Source of the DNA: Chloroflexota bacterium
GTDB lineage: Bacteria > Chloroflexota > Dehalococcoidia > Dehalococcoidales > RBG-16-60-22
Direction: 5' to 3'
Assembly (NCBI GenBank): GCA_016190585.1
Contig: JACPQH010000128.1
Coordinates: 1-43,640 of the forward strand
DNA length: 43,640 bases
Shown: positions 16,814 to 25,671 of the stretch, one piece after another
How positions within the stretch are numbered: the stretch's first letter is position 1
How the letters are laid out: each line of letters starts with the position of its first letter
Translations under genes and position numbers: made by a program
The notes under the pieces: generated by a model
Databases searched by the model: none
What the model saw: only the letters and a program-made list of their open reading frames with translations
What the model was told of the DNA's origin: nothing

Positions 16814-18064
16814 CTAGTCCGGGTCGGCCTTTAACTTGAGTCTCCAGACAAGAAAAGAGGACAGGAACAGGCTGGCGGCGATGCCCAGGAAAACGAGCGT
16901 GTAGGTCCCCGTGGTGTCGTAGGCGTAACCGGCCAGGATGGGGCCCACGGCGCCGGCGACGTTCCCGACGGTGGTGATCAGGCCGTAGAGCACGCCGAGC
17001 GAGGCCAGCCCGAAGAACTGCGCCGTTATCGCCGGGACCTGCGGGACATCGCCGCCGTAGGTAAAACCGAAGATGATGGCGAAAACGAAGAACAGCAGGT
17101 CAGAGCGGATAAACGGCAGGGCCGCCATGCTGAGCGCCTGGATGGTCAGGCACAACAGCATCGCCTGCTTGGCGCCTATCCGGTCCTGGAAGAACCCCAT
17201 CACCAGCCGCCCGATCATGCTGAACGCCCCCACGGCGCCCAGGGCTAGCGCCGCCGCGGTATCCGAGATGCCCATATCGGTGGCGTGCGGGGCGATGTGC
17301 ACCAGGATAACCCGTACCCCGAAAATGGCGAATGTCTGGGCGACAACCAGCATCAATAGCGTCTTCGTCCGCAGGGCCTGCCGGAAGGTCATGCCCTTCG
17401 GCTGGCGGAGCGCCGGATTAAGCCGGGTATTGGATACGTGGTCGGCCATCTGCTGCGAGGCGTTCCTCATCAGGTAGGCGCATCCGAGGAGAATGACAAA
17501 GCTGAGGACCCCGAGTATCACGAACGAGTTGCGCCAGTCGAACATGACGATGAGGAAATTGGTGATAGGCGCGCCTATCATGGTGCCAAAACCGACGCCG
17601 GCGCTGGCGATACCCAAAGCGATGCCCCGGTGCTCCGGGAACCAGCGCGTGACGATGGCCAGGATGGCCGGTCCGCAGGTGGCGATGCCGACGCCGAGGG
17701 GCAGCCCGTAAAGCACGTAAAGCTGCCAGGGCTCGGATATCAGGCTGCTCAGCACCATGGATATGCCGATAAGGATGGCGCCGGTGGTAAACAGCACCCG
17801 GCTGCTGATGCGGTCGATCGCCCAGCCTACCGGTATCAGGCACAGGCCGAAGACGATCAGGTGGAAGGTCATCGCCCAGGAGATGGTCGCCCGGGACCAG
17901 CCGAAAGCCTCCTGGAGCGGCTTGAGGAAGATGCCGAAGGAGAGCTGGATGCCGAAAGCGACGGTGAAGATGATGAAGCAGGTGGCGACGACAATCCACC
18001 CGTAGTAGACCTTGCCTTTGGCCGGGTTATATTCAGTCAAACGACCGTAACTCTCGCCAGTCAA
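16814..18064 (-). CDS. MFS transporter, oxalate/formate-antiporter-like
   Basis: A 416-residue major facilitator carrier with 12 helices. The opening YYGWIVVATCFIIF and LSFGIFLKPLQEAFGWSRA, then VGWAIDRISSRVLF, are typical of the OFA/monocarboxylate branch, which moves small organic acids. The start is uncertain. TTG 18064 gives the listed length; a second TTG ten codons further in is possible, and no ATG precedes helix 1. It lies divergent to a two-component system, which may control it (inference). The substrate is unknown. Confidence 0.85.
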   Translation of the reverse strand: MTGESYGRLTEYNPAKGKVYYGWIVVATCFIIFTVAFGIQLSFGIFLKPLQEAFGWSRATISWAMTFHLIVFGLCLIPVGWAIDRISSRVLFTTGAILIGISMVLSSLISEPWQLYVLYGLPLGVGIATCGPAILAIVTRWFPEHRGIALGIASAGVGFGTMIGAPITNFLIVMFDWRNSFVILGVLSFVILLGCAYLMRNASQQMADHVSNTRLNPALRQPKGMTFRQALRTKTLLMLVVAQTFAIFGVRVILVHIAPHATDMGISDTAAALALGAVGAFSMIGRLVMGFFQDRIGAKQAMLLCLTIQALSMAALPFIRSDLLFFVFAIIFGFTYGGDVPQVPAITAQFFGLASLGVLYGLITTVGNVAGAVGPILAGYAYDTTGTYTLVFLGIAASLFLSSFLVWRLKLKADPD

Positions 18065-18140
18065 GCGGGAACCTGATAACCAGTGGGTCTATTATGCAGC
18101 TCAAGCGGGGTACTGATAACCAATGGGTCTATTATACAAC
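18061..18140. repeat. Two tandem 40-bp direct repeats in a divergent regulatory region
   Basis: Positions 18061-18100 and 18101-18140 align with 34 identical of 40. Each unit contains CTGATAACCA and GGGTCTATTAT. On the minus strand each copy presents a -10-like hexamer (TATAAT or CATAAT). They sit at the start of the MFS gene and about 110 nt before the response regulator, so they may be duplicated regulator sites. Confidence 0.55.
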
Positions 18141-18249
18141 AAACCGGAGGCGCAATGCTTGAAAGTCCCGCGATAAAAATCCGGGTGCGGCCGCAAACTT
18201 GAGACGGCCGCGAAAAGGGGGTAATATATGAATGCAATAGAGGTATTGT

Positions 18250-18915
18250 TTGGCAAAAATCAAGGTACTGATTGCGGATGACCACGCCGTGGTCCGCGAA
18301 GGTACCCGGCAGATCCTCGAGCAGGAGCCGGACCTGGACGTGGTGGCCGAAGCCGCCGACGGGGACGAGGCCGTCAAGCTCTCCGGCGAGGCCCGGCCGG
18401 ACGTGGCGATCGTGGACATCGCCATGCCGCGGTGCGACGGCATCGAGGCGACCCGGCGCATCAAGTCCCTGTACCCCGATATCGCCGTGCTCATCCTCAG
18501 CGCCTACGATGACGACCAGTTTGTGTTCAGTCTGCTCGAGGCCGGGGCCGCCGGCTACCTCCTGAAGAGCGTTCGCGGGCGGGAGCTGATCGACGCGGTA
18601 CGCTCGGTTTACGCCGGGGAATCCGTCCTGCATCCGGCCATCGCCCGCAAGGTGCTCAATCGTTTTGTGCCTTCCGCCGGCAAGCCCGTCGTCGAGAAAA
18701 CCGACGAGCTGCTCAGCGACCGCGAGATGGAGGTGCTGAAGCTGGCCACGCGCGGGCTATCCAACCAGGATATCGCCGACAAGCTGTGTCTCAGCCTGCG
18801 CACCGTACAGGCACACCTGGGCCACATATTCAACAAGCTCAAGGTCAGCTCGCGGACGGAAGCGGTGGTCCGGGCTCTGAAAGAGGGCTGGATCACCCTG
18901 GATGACGTGCCCTAG
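18250..18915 (+). CDS. NarL/LuxR-family response regulator
   Basis: A 221-residue two-component regulator. The receiver domain (residues 1-120) has the acidic pair D10-D11, phospho-acceptor D56 in IVDIAMP and K106 in YLLKS. The C-terminal LuxR-type helix-turn-helix spans about residues 155-210 (LSDREMEVLKLATRGLSNQD, then KLCLSLRTVQAHL). It starts at TTG 18250, supported by GAGGT 5 nt upstream. The kinase gene follows after 3 nt. Likely targets are the divergent MFS gene or other local genes (inference). Confidence 0.93.
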   Translation: MAKIKVLIADDHAVVREGTRQILEQEPDLDVVAEAADGDEAVKLSGEARPDVAIVDIAMPRCDGIEATRRIKSLYPDIAVLILSAYDDDQFVFSLLEAGAAGYLLKSVRGRELIDAVRSVYAGESVLHPAIARKVLNRFVPSAGKPVVEKTDELLSDREMEVLKLATRGLSNQDIADKLCLSLRTVQAHLGHIFNKLKVSSRTEAVVRALKEGWITLDDVP

Positions 18916-18918
18916 CCC

Positions 18919-20376
18919 ATGCTGTCAGTAAATCGGGTCGTTTCCCAGGTGCGGCGGCCCGCCTTCTGGCTCATCGTTGCCCTTCTCGCGCTGATAAGCG
19001 TGCCGCATTACGCCGAGGTACTGCAGCACCCGGCCTTCCTGAATACCATCATGAGCGACCTCGGCCTGAACCGCCACGCCTTTGAGCGCATCCTTTACCT
19101 CGGGCCCATCGTCTGGGCGGGGTTCCTGTTCGGCCGGCGGGGCGCGGTGGTGACCGCCTTCGCCGCCTTTTTCCTGATGCTGCCGCGCGTTATCTTTATC
19201 TCCCTGAAACCCCTCGAGTCTTTCCTTGAAGCCTCGGCGGTGTTCATTATCGGCAACGTTCTCTCGGTCAGCTTCGACGCCCTGCGGCGGGAGCGGGAGC
19301 GGCGTTCCCAGCTCGAGCTCACCCAGGAGGAGCTACGGACGTCGGAGCAGCGCTACCGCGAGCTCTTCGTCAACGCCCACGACGCCATCCTGCTGCACGA
19401 CCTTGACGGCTTTATGATTACCGGCAACCGGGCCGCCGAGAAGCTTACCGGCTACAGCGTGCAGGAAATGGCCGGGCTCGATGTGCGCAGCTTTCTCTCC
19501 GAAGACAGCCTGGTCCTGGCCGGGCAGATCCGCGAGAAGCTGCTCAGGGGCGAGCCGGTGGAGCAGCCTTACGAGCAGCACATCATCCGCAAGGACAGGA
19601 CCGAGGCCATCATCCAGCTCAGCACCAGCATCGTGCGCAGCAACGACAAGCCGGTGGCTTTCCAGCACATCGCGCGCGACATCACAGAGGAGAAACGGAT
19701 GCAGGAGAACCTGCGCTTTTACCTCCAGCAAGCCACCATGGCCCAGGAGGAGGAAAGACGCCGCATCTCCCGCGAGCTGCACGACGAGACCATCCAGGCA
19801 CTGGTGGTGCTCTCCCGTAACCTGGACGCGCTCTCCTCGGGCGGCGGTAACGAGCTTTCCGCGGAGACGCGCCTGAGACTCGAGGAGCTGCGACAGCAGG
19901 CCAACTCTATTATGACCGAGGTGCGCCGGCTGAGCCAGGACCTCCGGCCCGCCGCCCTGGACCGGCTGGGACTGCTGCCCACCCTGGAGTGGCTGACGGC
20001 TGACGTGGGGCGGTACTCCGGCATAGCCACCAGGCTGAATATCATCGGCGAAGAGCGCCGCCTGCCCGAGGAAGTCGAGCTGGTCCTTTTCCGGATAACC
20101 CAGGAGGCGCTGCGCAACGTCTGGCGGCACGCCCGGGCGACCAGCGCCGAGGTTACCGTGGAGTTCGAGGCGGGCCGGGTGCGCATCGTCATCCACGATA
20201 ACGGCACGGGGTTCGCTCTACCCAGGACCATCGGCGACCTCGCCCGCGACGGCAAGCTGGGCCTGGCCGGCATCCAGGAGCGCGCCCGGCTGGTCGGCGC
20301 CAACCTGAACATCCAGTCCCAGCCGGGAGCCGGCACCAGCGTCATCATCGAGCTGCCCAACGCCGGGCCGCTTTAA
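18919..20376 (+). CDS. PAS-containing sensor histidine kinase (HisKA_3 type)
   Basis: A 485-residue membrane sensor. Three to four hydrophobic helices occupy residues 14-118 with little extracellular loop, then a short coiled coil, a PAS domain at about 140-258 (YRELFVNAHDAILLHDLDGF), a HisKA_3 dimerisation helix with phospho-acceptor H288 (RRISRELHDETIQAL), and a HATPase_c domain with the N-box EALRNVWRHA and G-box DNGTGF and GLAGIQERA. It phosphorylates the NarL-type regulator encoded just upstream. No Cys-based or haem-binding signature is evident in PAS, so the signal is unknown. Confidence 0.93.
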   Translation: MLSVNRVVSQVRRPAFWLIVALLALISVPHYAEVLQHPAFLNTIMSDLGLNRHAFERILYLGPIVWAGFLFGRRGAVVTAFAAFFLMLPRVIFISLKPLESFLEASAVFIIGNVLSVSFDALRRERERRSQLELTQEELRTSEQRYRELFVNAHDAILLHDLDGFMITGNRAAEKLTGYSVQEMAGLDVRSFLSEDSLVLAGQIREKLLRGEPVEQPYEQHIIRKDRTEAIIQLSTSIVRSNDKPVAFQHIARDITEEKRMQENLRFYLQQATMAQEEERRRISRELHDETIQALVVLSRNLDALSSGGGNELSAETRLRLEELRQQANSIMTEVRRLSQDLRPAALDRLGLLPTLEWLTADVGRYSGIATRLNIIGEERRLPEEVELVLFRITQEALRNVWRHARATSAEVTVEFEAGRVRIVIHDNGTGFALPRTIGDLARDGKLGLAGIQERARLVGANLNIQSQPGAGTSVIIELPNAGPL

Positions 20377-20386
20377 GGAGGAAAAC

Positions 20387-21547
20387 ATGGACTACGTTGA
20401 GGTCCTCAGTCACCTGATCGCCTTCGATACCTCGGTCCCGCCCGGCGACAACTACGCCGCGGCCGTCGGCTACCTCGAGCCGCTTTTCCGGGATGCCGGT
20501 TTCCAGACGAAAGCGGTAGATATTCCTCCCGGGCACGCCGAGGGCCGGGAAGGGAGGGTAAACCTCGTGGCGCACCGGCGGGCGCCGGGCAAGCCACGCC
20601 TGATATTCTACGGGCATATCGACGTCGTGCCCGCCGAGGGCTGGCCGGCCTACCAGCCGCGCACGACCAACGGCCGGATATACGGCCGCGGCGCCGCGGA
20701 TATGAAGGGCGCTATCGCCGCCCTGCTGCTCGGGCTGGAGGCCTGCCGGGGGAAAGACCTGAAATACGATACGTCGGTGATGATAACCACCGACGAGGAG
20801 TACAGCCAGGCGAGCCAGCTCCGCTATCTGAAGCCTTTCCTGGAGCCGGTAGCCGGCGCCAGCTTTTTTGACCTGGATTCGAGCTTCGGCGCCGTCAGCG
20901 TCGCCGGCCTGGGGGTCTTGCAGATGACCATCAGGGTGCTGGGTAAATCGGTACACTCCGGGCTGGCGCACCTGGGGGAGAACGCGGTGGAAAAGGCCGT
21001 GCCGCTCATGGCCGCCCTGCTCGAGCTTAAGAACGAGGTCGTCCGGCGGCGGTCGAAGATACCGGCCTTCCCCGATACCGGGCTGAAGTGGATGGAGCCC
21101 AGGCTCAATATCAATATGGTGCACGGCGGCCTCAAGTCCAATATCATCCCCGACGAGTGCCTGATATCGCTCGACCGCCGCCTCATACCGGAAGAGAGCA
21201 ACGAGGACGCGAGGCGTGAGCTGACGAGGGCGATATCATCGGTGCCGGGCCTGCGCTGGGAGGTAGCGCGGGAGTTCGCCATCACCACCCTGCCGCCCTC
21301 GGAAGGCCCGGAGGTGGACGCCCTCGCCGCCATCATCAAGGCGGTCACCGGCAGCACCGGCAAGTTCGGCGAGATGGGGTCGGGCGACCTGCCGTCGATC
21401 GTTACCCGGGAGTGGGGCGCGCGGGAGTTCGGGCTGGGCGTCATCCGGCCGGAGTGCAACATCCACGGCCGCGATGAGTTCGTCTACCAGAAGGATATAA
21501 CCGCCCTCGCCGAGATTATCCGGCGGTTCCTCTTGCCCTCACCCTGA
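20387..21547 (+). CDS. M20-family metallopeptidase (ArgE/DapE-like)
   Basis: A 386-residue zinc-dependent amidohydrolase. Ligands are visible in FYGHIDVVPAEG (His then Asp), the bridging Asp in GRGAADMKGAIAALL, and the catalytic Glu pair in ITTDEEYSQ. The dimerisation domain lies in the middle, and the final His lies in CNIHGRDEFVY. Such enzymes remove acyl or peptidyl groups from amino acids. AAGGAGG lies 6 nt before ATG 20387. It follows the kinase gene by 10 nt, so it may be co-transcribed. Confidence 0.9.
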   Translation: MDYVEVLSHLIAFDTSVPPGDNYAAAVGYLEPLFRDAGFQTKAVDIPPGHAEGREGRVNLVAHRRAPGKPRLIFYGHIDVVPAEGWPAYQPRTTNGRIYGRGAADMKGAIAALLLGLEACRGKDLKYDTSVMITTDEEYSQASQLRYLKPFLEPVAGASFFDLDSSFGAVSVAGLGVLQMTIRVLGKSVHSGLAHLGENAVEKAVPLMAALLELKNEVVRRRSKIPAFPDTGLKWMEPRLNINMVHGGLKSNIIPDECLISLDRRLIPEESNEDARRELTRAISSVPGLRWEVAREFAITTLPPSEGPEVDALAAIIKAVTGSTGKFGEMGSGDLPSIVTREWGAREFGLGVIRPECNIHGRDEFVYQKDITALAEIIRRFLLPSP

Positions 21548-21597
21548 CGCTTTCCCGCAGACGGGCCGGGACTCGCCGGCGGGCATGTCCTGAAAAA

Positions 21598-22686
21598 TTA
21601 TTGCCGGGTATTAGCGCGCTGCCGGCTCCGGAGCTGGCCGCAGCCGCCGTCGATATCCGTTCCCCGGCTCTGGCGCAAGGTGGCGTTGATGCCTAATCGG
21701 CGCAGCTCGTTCTCGAATTCGAGTATGGCCTGGCGGGCCGGCGGCCGGAACGTTTTGTTCCCGGTCGGGTTAGCGGCGATGAGGTTGACGTGGCAGTTCA
21801 GCCGCGCCAGCAGGTGGGCGAGCCGCCGTGCCTGCGTAACGGAATCGTTGATGCCGGCGAAGAGGATATATTCGAAGCTTATGCGGCGGCCCGTGGCCTC
21901 GACATACTCGCGGCAGGCGGGCAGCAGCATCTTCAGGGGGTACTTCCGGTTCACCGGCACCAGGCTGTCGCGCAGGGCGTCGTCCGCGGCGTGCAGGGAG
22001 ACGGCCAGGTTGACCTCAAGCTTCTCCCCGGCCAGCCGCTTGATACCGGGCACGATACCGGAGGTCGAGATGGTGATGTTCCGGGCGCCCAGCCCGAAGC
22101 CCTCCGGGGCGTTGAGGGTCTCGACGGCCGACCACACGGCGGCGTAGTTCAGCAGGGGCTCCCCCATGCCCATGAATACCAGGTTGGTTATCCGGGCGGC
22201 ATCGCTGCCTTTACCCGGTTCTTTGAGCCGGCGGGCGAAGTACAACGCCTGGTCGATAATCTCGCCGCGGCGCAGGTTGCGCTCGAAGCCCTGCCGGCCG
22301 GTGGCGCAGAACGTGCAGCCGACCGGGCAGCCTACCTGAGTGGAAACGCACAGGGTATGGCGCTCCTTTGCCGGCGACCGGGAGGGAATGAGCGCGGTCT
22401 CCAGGTTTTTACCATCATCCAGCGCGAAGAGCGTCTTTACCGTGCCGTCCGCTCCGCTGACCTCGCGCAAGGGCTTCAGGCAGCACAGGCCGGCCCGCGC
22501 CGCCAGGGCCTGCCGGAAGGCGAGGGGCAGGTCGGTCATCTCGTCGAAGGAGGCGGCCAGCCGGCGGTAAAACCACTGGCGGAGCTGCCCCGCCCGGAAG
22601 CGGGGCTCGCCCAGCGCCATTACCAGCGCGTCCATCTCCTCGAAGGTCAGGTCGGATAAAATTTGCAGGTCAGGTTTTTGTTTCAT
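21598..22686 (-). CDS. rlmN: Dual-specificity 23S rRNA/tRNA adenine-C2 methyltransferase RlmN
   Basis: A 362-residue radical-SAM enzyme that methylates C2 of A2503 in 23S rRNA. The cluster motif Cx3Cx2C is at C120, C124, C127 (QVGCPVGCTFCATG). The catalytic C-terminal Cys appears in GTDIDGGCGQL, and NLVFMGMGEPLLNY is diagnostic. Start ATG 22686 was chosen because family similarity begins there; about 48 upstream residues would be intergenic sequence. It lies downstream of thrS on the same strand. Confidence 0.95.
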   Translation of the reverse strand: MKQKPDLQILSDLTFEEMDALVMALGEPRFRAGQLRQWFYRRLAASFDEMTDLPLAFRQALAARAGLCCLKPLREVSGADGTVKTLFALDDGKNLETALIPSRSPAKERHTLCVSTQVGCPVGCTFCATGRQGFERNLRRGEIIDQALYFARRLKEPGKGSDAARITNLVFMGMGEPLLNYAAVWSAVETLNAPEGFGLGARNITISTSGIVPGIKRLAGEKLEVNLAVSLHAADDALRDSLVPVNRKYPLKMLLPACREYVEATGRRISFEYILFAGINDSVTQARRLAHLLARLNCHVNLIAANPTGNKTFRPPARQAILEFENELRRLGINATLRQSRGTDIDGGCGQLRSRQRANTRQ

Positions 22687-22778
22687 AGTCAGGTATGGTC
22701 CAGGCTGACCGCAGCCCGTGATGTTTTCGGACAGCCCACAACCAAAGGGCATCCCGCGAATCAGCGCCGGGTTCCACC

Positions 22779-24545
22779 TCAGCGCTTGCCCAGGTCTTCC
22801 AGGTCCTTGATGCGGCTGCCGATGACCCACAGCACGGCCTCGCGGAACTGGTCGAGGGGCTGGTCGTTAAGCTGGCGGCCGCTGGGGAAGCGCACCGAGA
22901 CGGTCGCGCCGGCGACCTCCCTGTCCCCCACGATGAGCATGTAGGGTACCTTATCGAGCTGGGCCTGGCGTATCTTGAGATTTATCCGCTCGGAGCGGGC
23001 GTCAACTTCGGCGCGCACCAGGTCGGCCCGGAGCTTCGCCTCGATCTGGCGGGCGTAGTCCAGGCTGCGGTCGGTCACCGGCAGCACCCTCACCTGCACC
23101 GGGGCCAGCCAGGGCGGAAAGGCGCCGCCGTAGTGCTCCGTCAGGCAGGCCAGGAAACGCTCCATGCTGCCCAGGACGGTACGGTGCACCATGGCCACCG
23201 GGTGCTCCTTGCTGTCCTCGCCGATGTAGTTGATATCGAACCGCTGCGGGTTATTGAAATCGACCTGGATAGTCGGTCCCTGCCACAACCGCCCGATGGC
23301 GTCCTCGAACTTGATGTCTATCTTGGGCCCGTAGAAGACGCCTTCGCCGGGGTCGATGGCATAGGCGATCCCGGTGCGCTCCAGTGCCTGCCGCAGGATG
23401 TCGGTGGATTTGTCCCACATATCGAGGGTGCCGGCGTATTTCTCCGGCCGGGTGGAGAGCATGACCTTGTACTGGGAGAAGCCGAAGGTGTCGGTCATGA
23501 ACATCGCCAGGTTGAGCACGCTGACAATCTCGTCTTCAAGCTGGTCGAAGCGACAGAAGATATGGGCGTCGTCCTGGGTAAAGCCGCGCACCCGCGCCAG
23601 GCCGTGCAGCACGCCGGAGCGCTCGTAGCGGTAGACAGTGCCCAGCTCGGCGTAGCGCACCGGGAGCTCGCGGTAGCTGCGCAGCCGGGTCTTGAAGATG
23701 AGGATGTGCCCCAGGCAGTTCATCGGCTTGATGAGGTACTCCTGCTGGTCTATCTCCATCGGGCTGTAGAGGTTTTCCCGGTAGAACTCCCAGTGGCCGC
23801 TGGTCTTCCACAGCTCGAGCCGGCCGATGTGCGGCGTATAGACCAGCTCGTAGCCGCGCTTGAAATGCTCGTCCTTCCAGAAGTCCTCGATGGCGCGGCG
23901 GACGGCGGAACCGCGCGGGTGCCAGTGTACCAGGCCCGGTCCGGCCTCCTCATGGATGCTGTAGAGGTCGAGCTCCTTGCCCAGCCGGCGGTGGTCCCGT
24001 TTGGCGGCTTCCTCCAGCTTCTTCAGGTAGGCGTCCAGCTCCTTCCGGTCGCTGAAGGCCACGCCGTAGACCCGCTGGAGCATGGGGCGGCGCTCGTCCC
24101 CGCGCCAGTAAGCGCCTGCGATACTGAGGAGCTTGAAGGCCCTGACCTGGCCGGTCGTCTTGACGTGGGGGCCGCGGCACAGGTCAATAAAGCCGTTCTG
24201 CCGGAAGGTGCTCACCAACCCGCCCGGCAGCTCCTCGATAAGCTCGAGCTTGTAGGGTTGCCTGACGAAGACCTCGCGGGCCTCCTCCTTGGGTATCTCC
24301 TTCTGGATGAAAGGCCGGTCGGCGGCGATAATCTCGGCCATTTTGTGCTCGATCGCCGGCAGGTCATCGGGGGTGAGGGTGCGGGGCAGCTCGAAGTCGT
24401 AGTAGAAGCCATCCTCGATAGAGGGGCCGATGCCGAACCTGGCCTCGGGGAACAGGGACAGGACGGCCTCCGCCATGATGTGCGCCGCCGAGTGCCGCAT
24501 TATATCAAGAATATCGTTTTTCCCGGGTTCTTTTTCTTCAGCCAT
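22779..24545 (-). CDS. thrS: Threonine--tRNA ligase lacking the TGS domain
   Basis: A 588-residue class II aminoacyl-tRNA synthetase. The editing domain comes first (MRHSAAHIMAEAVL), then the catalytic core with motif 2 and zinc ligands (MNCLGHILIF, VHRTVLGSMERFLACL) and the C-terminal anticodon-binding domain (VRVLPVTDRSLDYA). It starts at ATG 24545 behind GGGAG. Unlike the usual 640-residue enzyme it lacks the N-terminal TGS domain. No T-box is visible upstream. Confidence 0.95.
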   Translation of the reverse strand: MAEEKEPGKNDILDIMRHSAAHIMAEAVLSLFPEARFGIGPSIEDGFYYDFELPRTLTPDDLPAIEHKMAEIIAADRPFIQKEIPKEEAREVFVRQPYKLELIEELPGGLVSTFRQNGFIDLCRGPHVKTTGQVRAFKLLSIAGAYWRGDERRPMLQRVYGVAFSDRKELDAYLKKLEEAAKRDHRRLGKELDLYSIHEEAGPGLVHWHPRGSAVRRAIEDFWKDEHFKRGYELVYTPHIGRLELWKTSGHWEFYRENLYSPMEIDQQEYLIKPMNCLGHILIFKTRLRSYRELPVRYAELGTVYRYERSGVLHGLARVRGFTQDDAHIFCRFDQLEDEIVSVLNLAMFMTDTFGFSQYKVMLSTRPEKYAGTLDMWDKSTDILRQALERTGIAYAIDPGEGVFYGPKIDIKFEDAIGRLWQGPTIQVDFNNPQRFDINYIGEDSKEHPVAMVHRTVLGSMERFLACLTEHYGGAFPPWLAPVQVRVLPVTDRSLDYARQIEAKLRADLVRAEVDARSERINLKIRQAQLDKVPYMLIVGDREVAGATVSVRFPSGRQLNDQPLDQFREAVLWVIGSRIKDLEDLGKR

Positions 24546-24578
24546 CACGCTCTCCCAAGTTGATTATGAGACCATCAC

Positions 24579-24584
24579 ATTATA
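24579..24584 (-). promoter_or_regulatory. -10 element of thrS
   Basis: TATAAT on the minus strand, 34 nt before the thrS start. The -35 region 17 nt upstream is poor, so activity may depend on other factors. Confidence 0.4.
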
Positions 24585-24720
24585 CACGATTCGTCCGGGC
24601 GCAGGATAATCCGGGGCCAGAGGGGCTGGATTTATTCTCCGGGTCAACAGGCCCGGCAGGAAACTACGGTAATCGACAAAATCTGGTAAAATACAAATAG
24701 ATTAATAATCGAGGTAGGTA

Positions 24721-25098
24721 CTGACCATAGAAACGAATACAGCTCTTGAGACGCCGCTGGAGGGCATGGCGCTGGCGCGCCGCTCCGTGGAAACGGCCAG
24801 CGAGAAGCAGGCCAGCGACATCGTGTTGGTGGACGCCCGCGGGGTGTGCAGCTTTACCGATTACCTGATGCTCTGCACTGCCGAGAGCCAGCGGCAGCTC
24901 CGGACGATATACGAAGAGATCGAGAAAGACCTGAAGAAGGCCGGCGCGGCCCACCGGCGCGAGGGCACCCCGGACTCGGGCTGGATACTGCTCGACTGCG
25001 GCGACGTCATCATCCACATCTTTAGCACGGAGGAGCGGGAGCGCTACCGCCTGGACGAGCTTATGGCCGGCGCCAAGCTCATCCTCAGGATGCAGTAG
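24721..25098 (+). CDS. rsfS: Ribosomal silencing factor RsfS, likely CTG start
   Basis: RsfS binds ribosomal protein uL14 and blocks subunit joining during starvation. The body shows ASDIVLVDARG, then TDYLMLCTAESQRQL and GWILLDCGDVIIHIF, which are family features. The first ATG (24766) gives 110 residues but omits the first helix residues. A GAGGT site at 24711-24715 lies 5 nt before an in-frame CTG at 24721, which would give 125 residues and the family-like N-terminus LEGMALARRSVETASEK. No ATG, GTG or TTG lies between that site and 24766. Confidence 0.85.
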   Translation: MTIETNTALETPLEGMALARRSVETASEKQASDIVLVDARGVCSFTDYLMLCTAESQRQLRTIYEEIEKDLKKAGAAHRREGTPDSGWILLDCGDVIIHIFSTEERERYRLDELMAGAKLILRMQ

Positions 25099-25151
25099 GG
25101 GCCCCGGTAGGGCGTTTACTGAAACCAGCGCTATGTTCGTTGCTCCGAGGC

Positions 25152-25254
25152 ACCCTCCAGGGAGAAGGCTGGGATGAGGGTGTCAACCCCCTCACCTTAA
25201 CCTCTCCCGCGGGGAGAGGAGATATTTTGAGATTTCCTGAGTTCTTCACAAGCT
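25152..25254. repeat. Inverted-repeat element copy A, left end truncated
   Basis: Shares the core AGGGAGAAGGCTGGGATGAG and GGGGAGAGGAGATATTTTGA and the right terminus TTCACAAGCT (25245-25254) with copy B. The left terminus is missing. It lies directly after rsfS in a 573-nt gene-free region (25099-25671) that holds repeats A to C and their linkers and no gene I can support. Confidence 0.75.
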
Positions 25255-25319
25255 CATAAGATACGAAGTACCCGGGGGAGCCGTAACCCGGGGTCAAAGG
25301 GAAGCTTCGCTGCGCTCAG
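25255..25319. repeat. 65-bp linker, first copy
   Basis: Nearly identical to 25464-25528 and of exactly equal length. With the 144-bp element it builds a 209-bp tandem unit. Confidence 0.7.
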
Positions 25320-25463
25320 AGCTTGTGAAGGAATGGCAAACGGGTTAATCACGTCCCTTCTCCCTTCAGGGAGAAGGCTGGGATGAGGGTGTCAAGCCCT
25401 CACCTTAATCCTCTCCCGCGGGGAGAGGAGATATTTTGAGATTCCCTGAGTTGTTCACAAGCT
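25320..25463. repeat. Intact miniature inverted-repeat element, copy B
   Basis: 144 bp bounded by perfect inverted termini AGCTTGTGAA (25320-25329) and TTCACAAGCT (25454-25463). Two internal hairpins are visible: CTTCTCCC with GGGAGAAG, and CCTCTCCC with GGGAGAGG. There is no coding capacity. It resembles a non-autonomous mobile element or extragenic palindromic repeat. Confidence 0.8.
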
Positions 25464-25528
25464 CTGAGGATACGAAGTACCCGAAGGAGCCGTAACCCGG
25501 GGTCAAAGGGAAGCTTCGCTGCGCTCAG
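25464..25528. repeat. 65-bp linker, second copy
   Basis: Second copy of the linker between elements. It shares GATACGAAGTACCCG and GTAACCCGGGGTCAAAGGG with the first. Confidence 0.7.
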
Positions 25529-25597
25529 AGCTTGTGAGGTGGCAAACGGATTAATCATGTCCCTTCTCCCTCCAGGGAGAAGGCTAGGATGAGGGGG
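25529..25597. repeat. Inverted-repeat element copy C, right end truncated
   Basis: Starts with AGCTTGTGAG (25529-25538) and matches copy B as far as GGCTAGGATGAGGG, then stops. It lies upstream of the ndk 3' end. Confidence 0.7.
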
Positions 25598-25671
25598 ATG
25601 GGTTCGCAAGATAACGCAAAAAGGTCCTTTTTCGTATAATGGCAGTGTAACGAAGTGTCAGGGGCACCGCA

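Noticed and set aside
23133..24563. 476-codon plus-strand frame opposite thrS
   Set aside because: Codon-pattern shadow of thrS with no family features.
25152..25597. CRISPR array
   Set aside because: The repeated units are 144-bp inverted-repeat elements with 65-bp near-identical linkers, not short repeats with unique spacers.
25610..25640. Terminator after ndk
   Set aside because: AAAAAGG/CCTTTTT is palindromic but has essentially no loop and no GC stem, so I could not support it.
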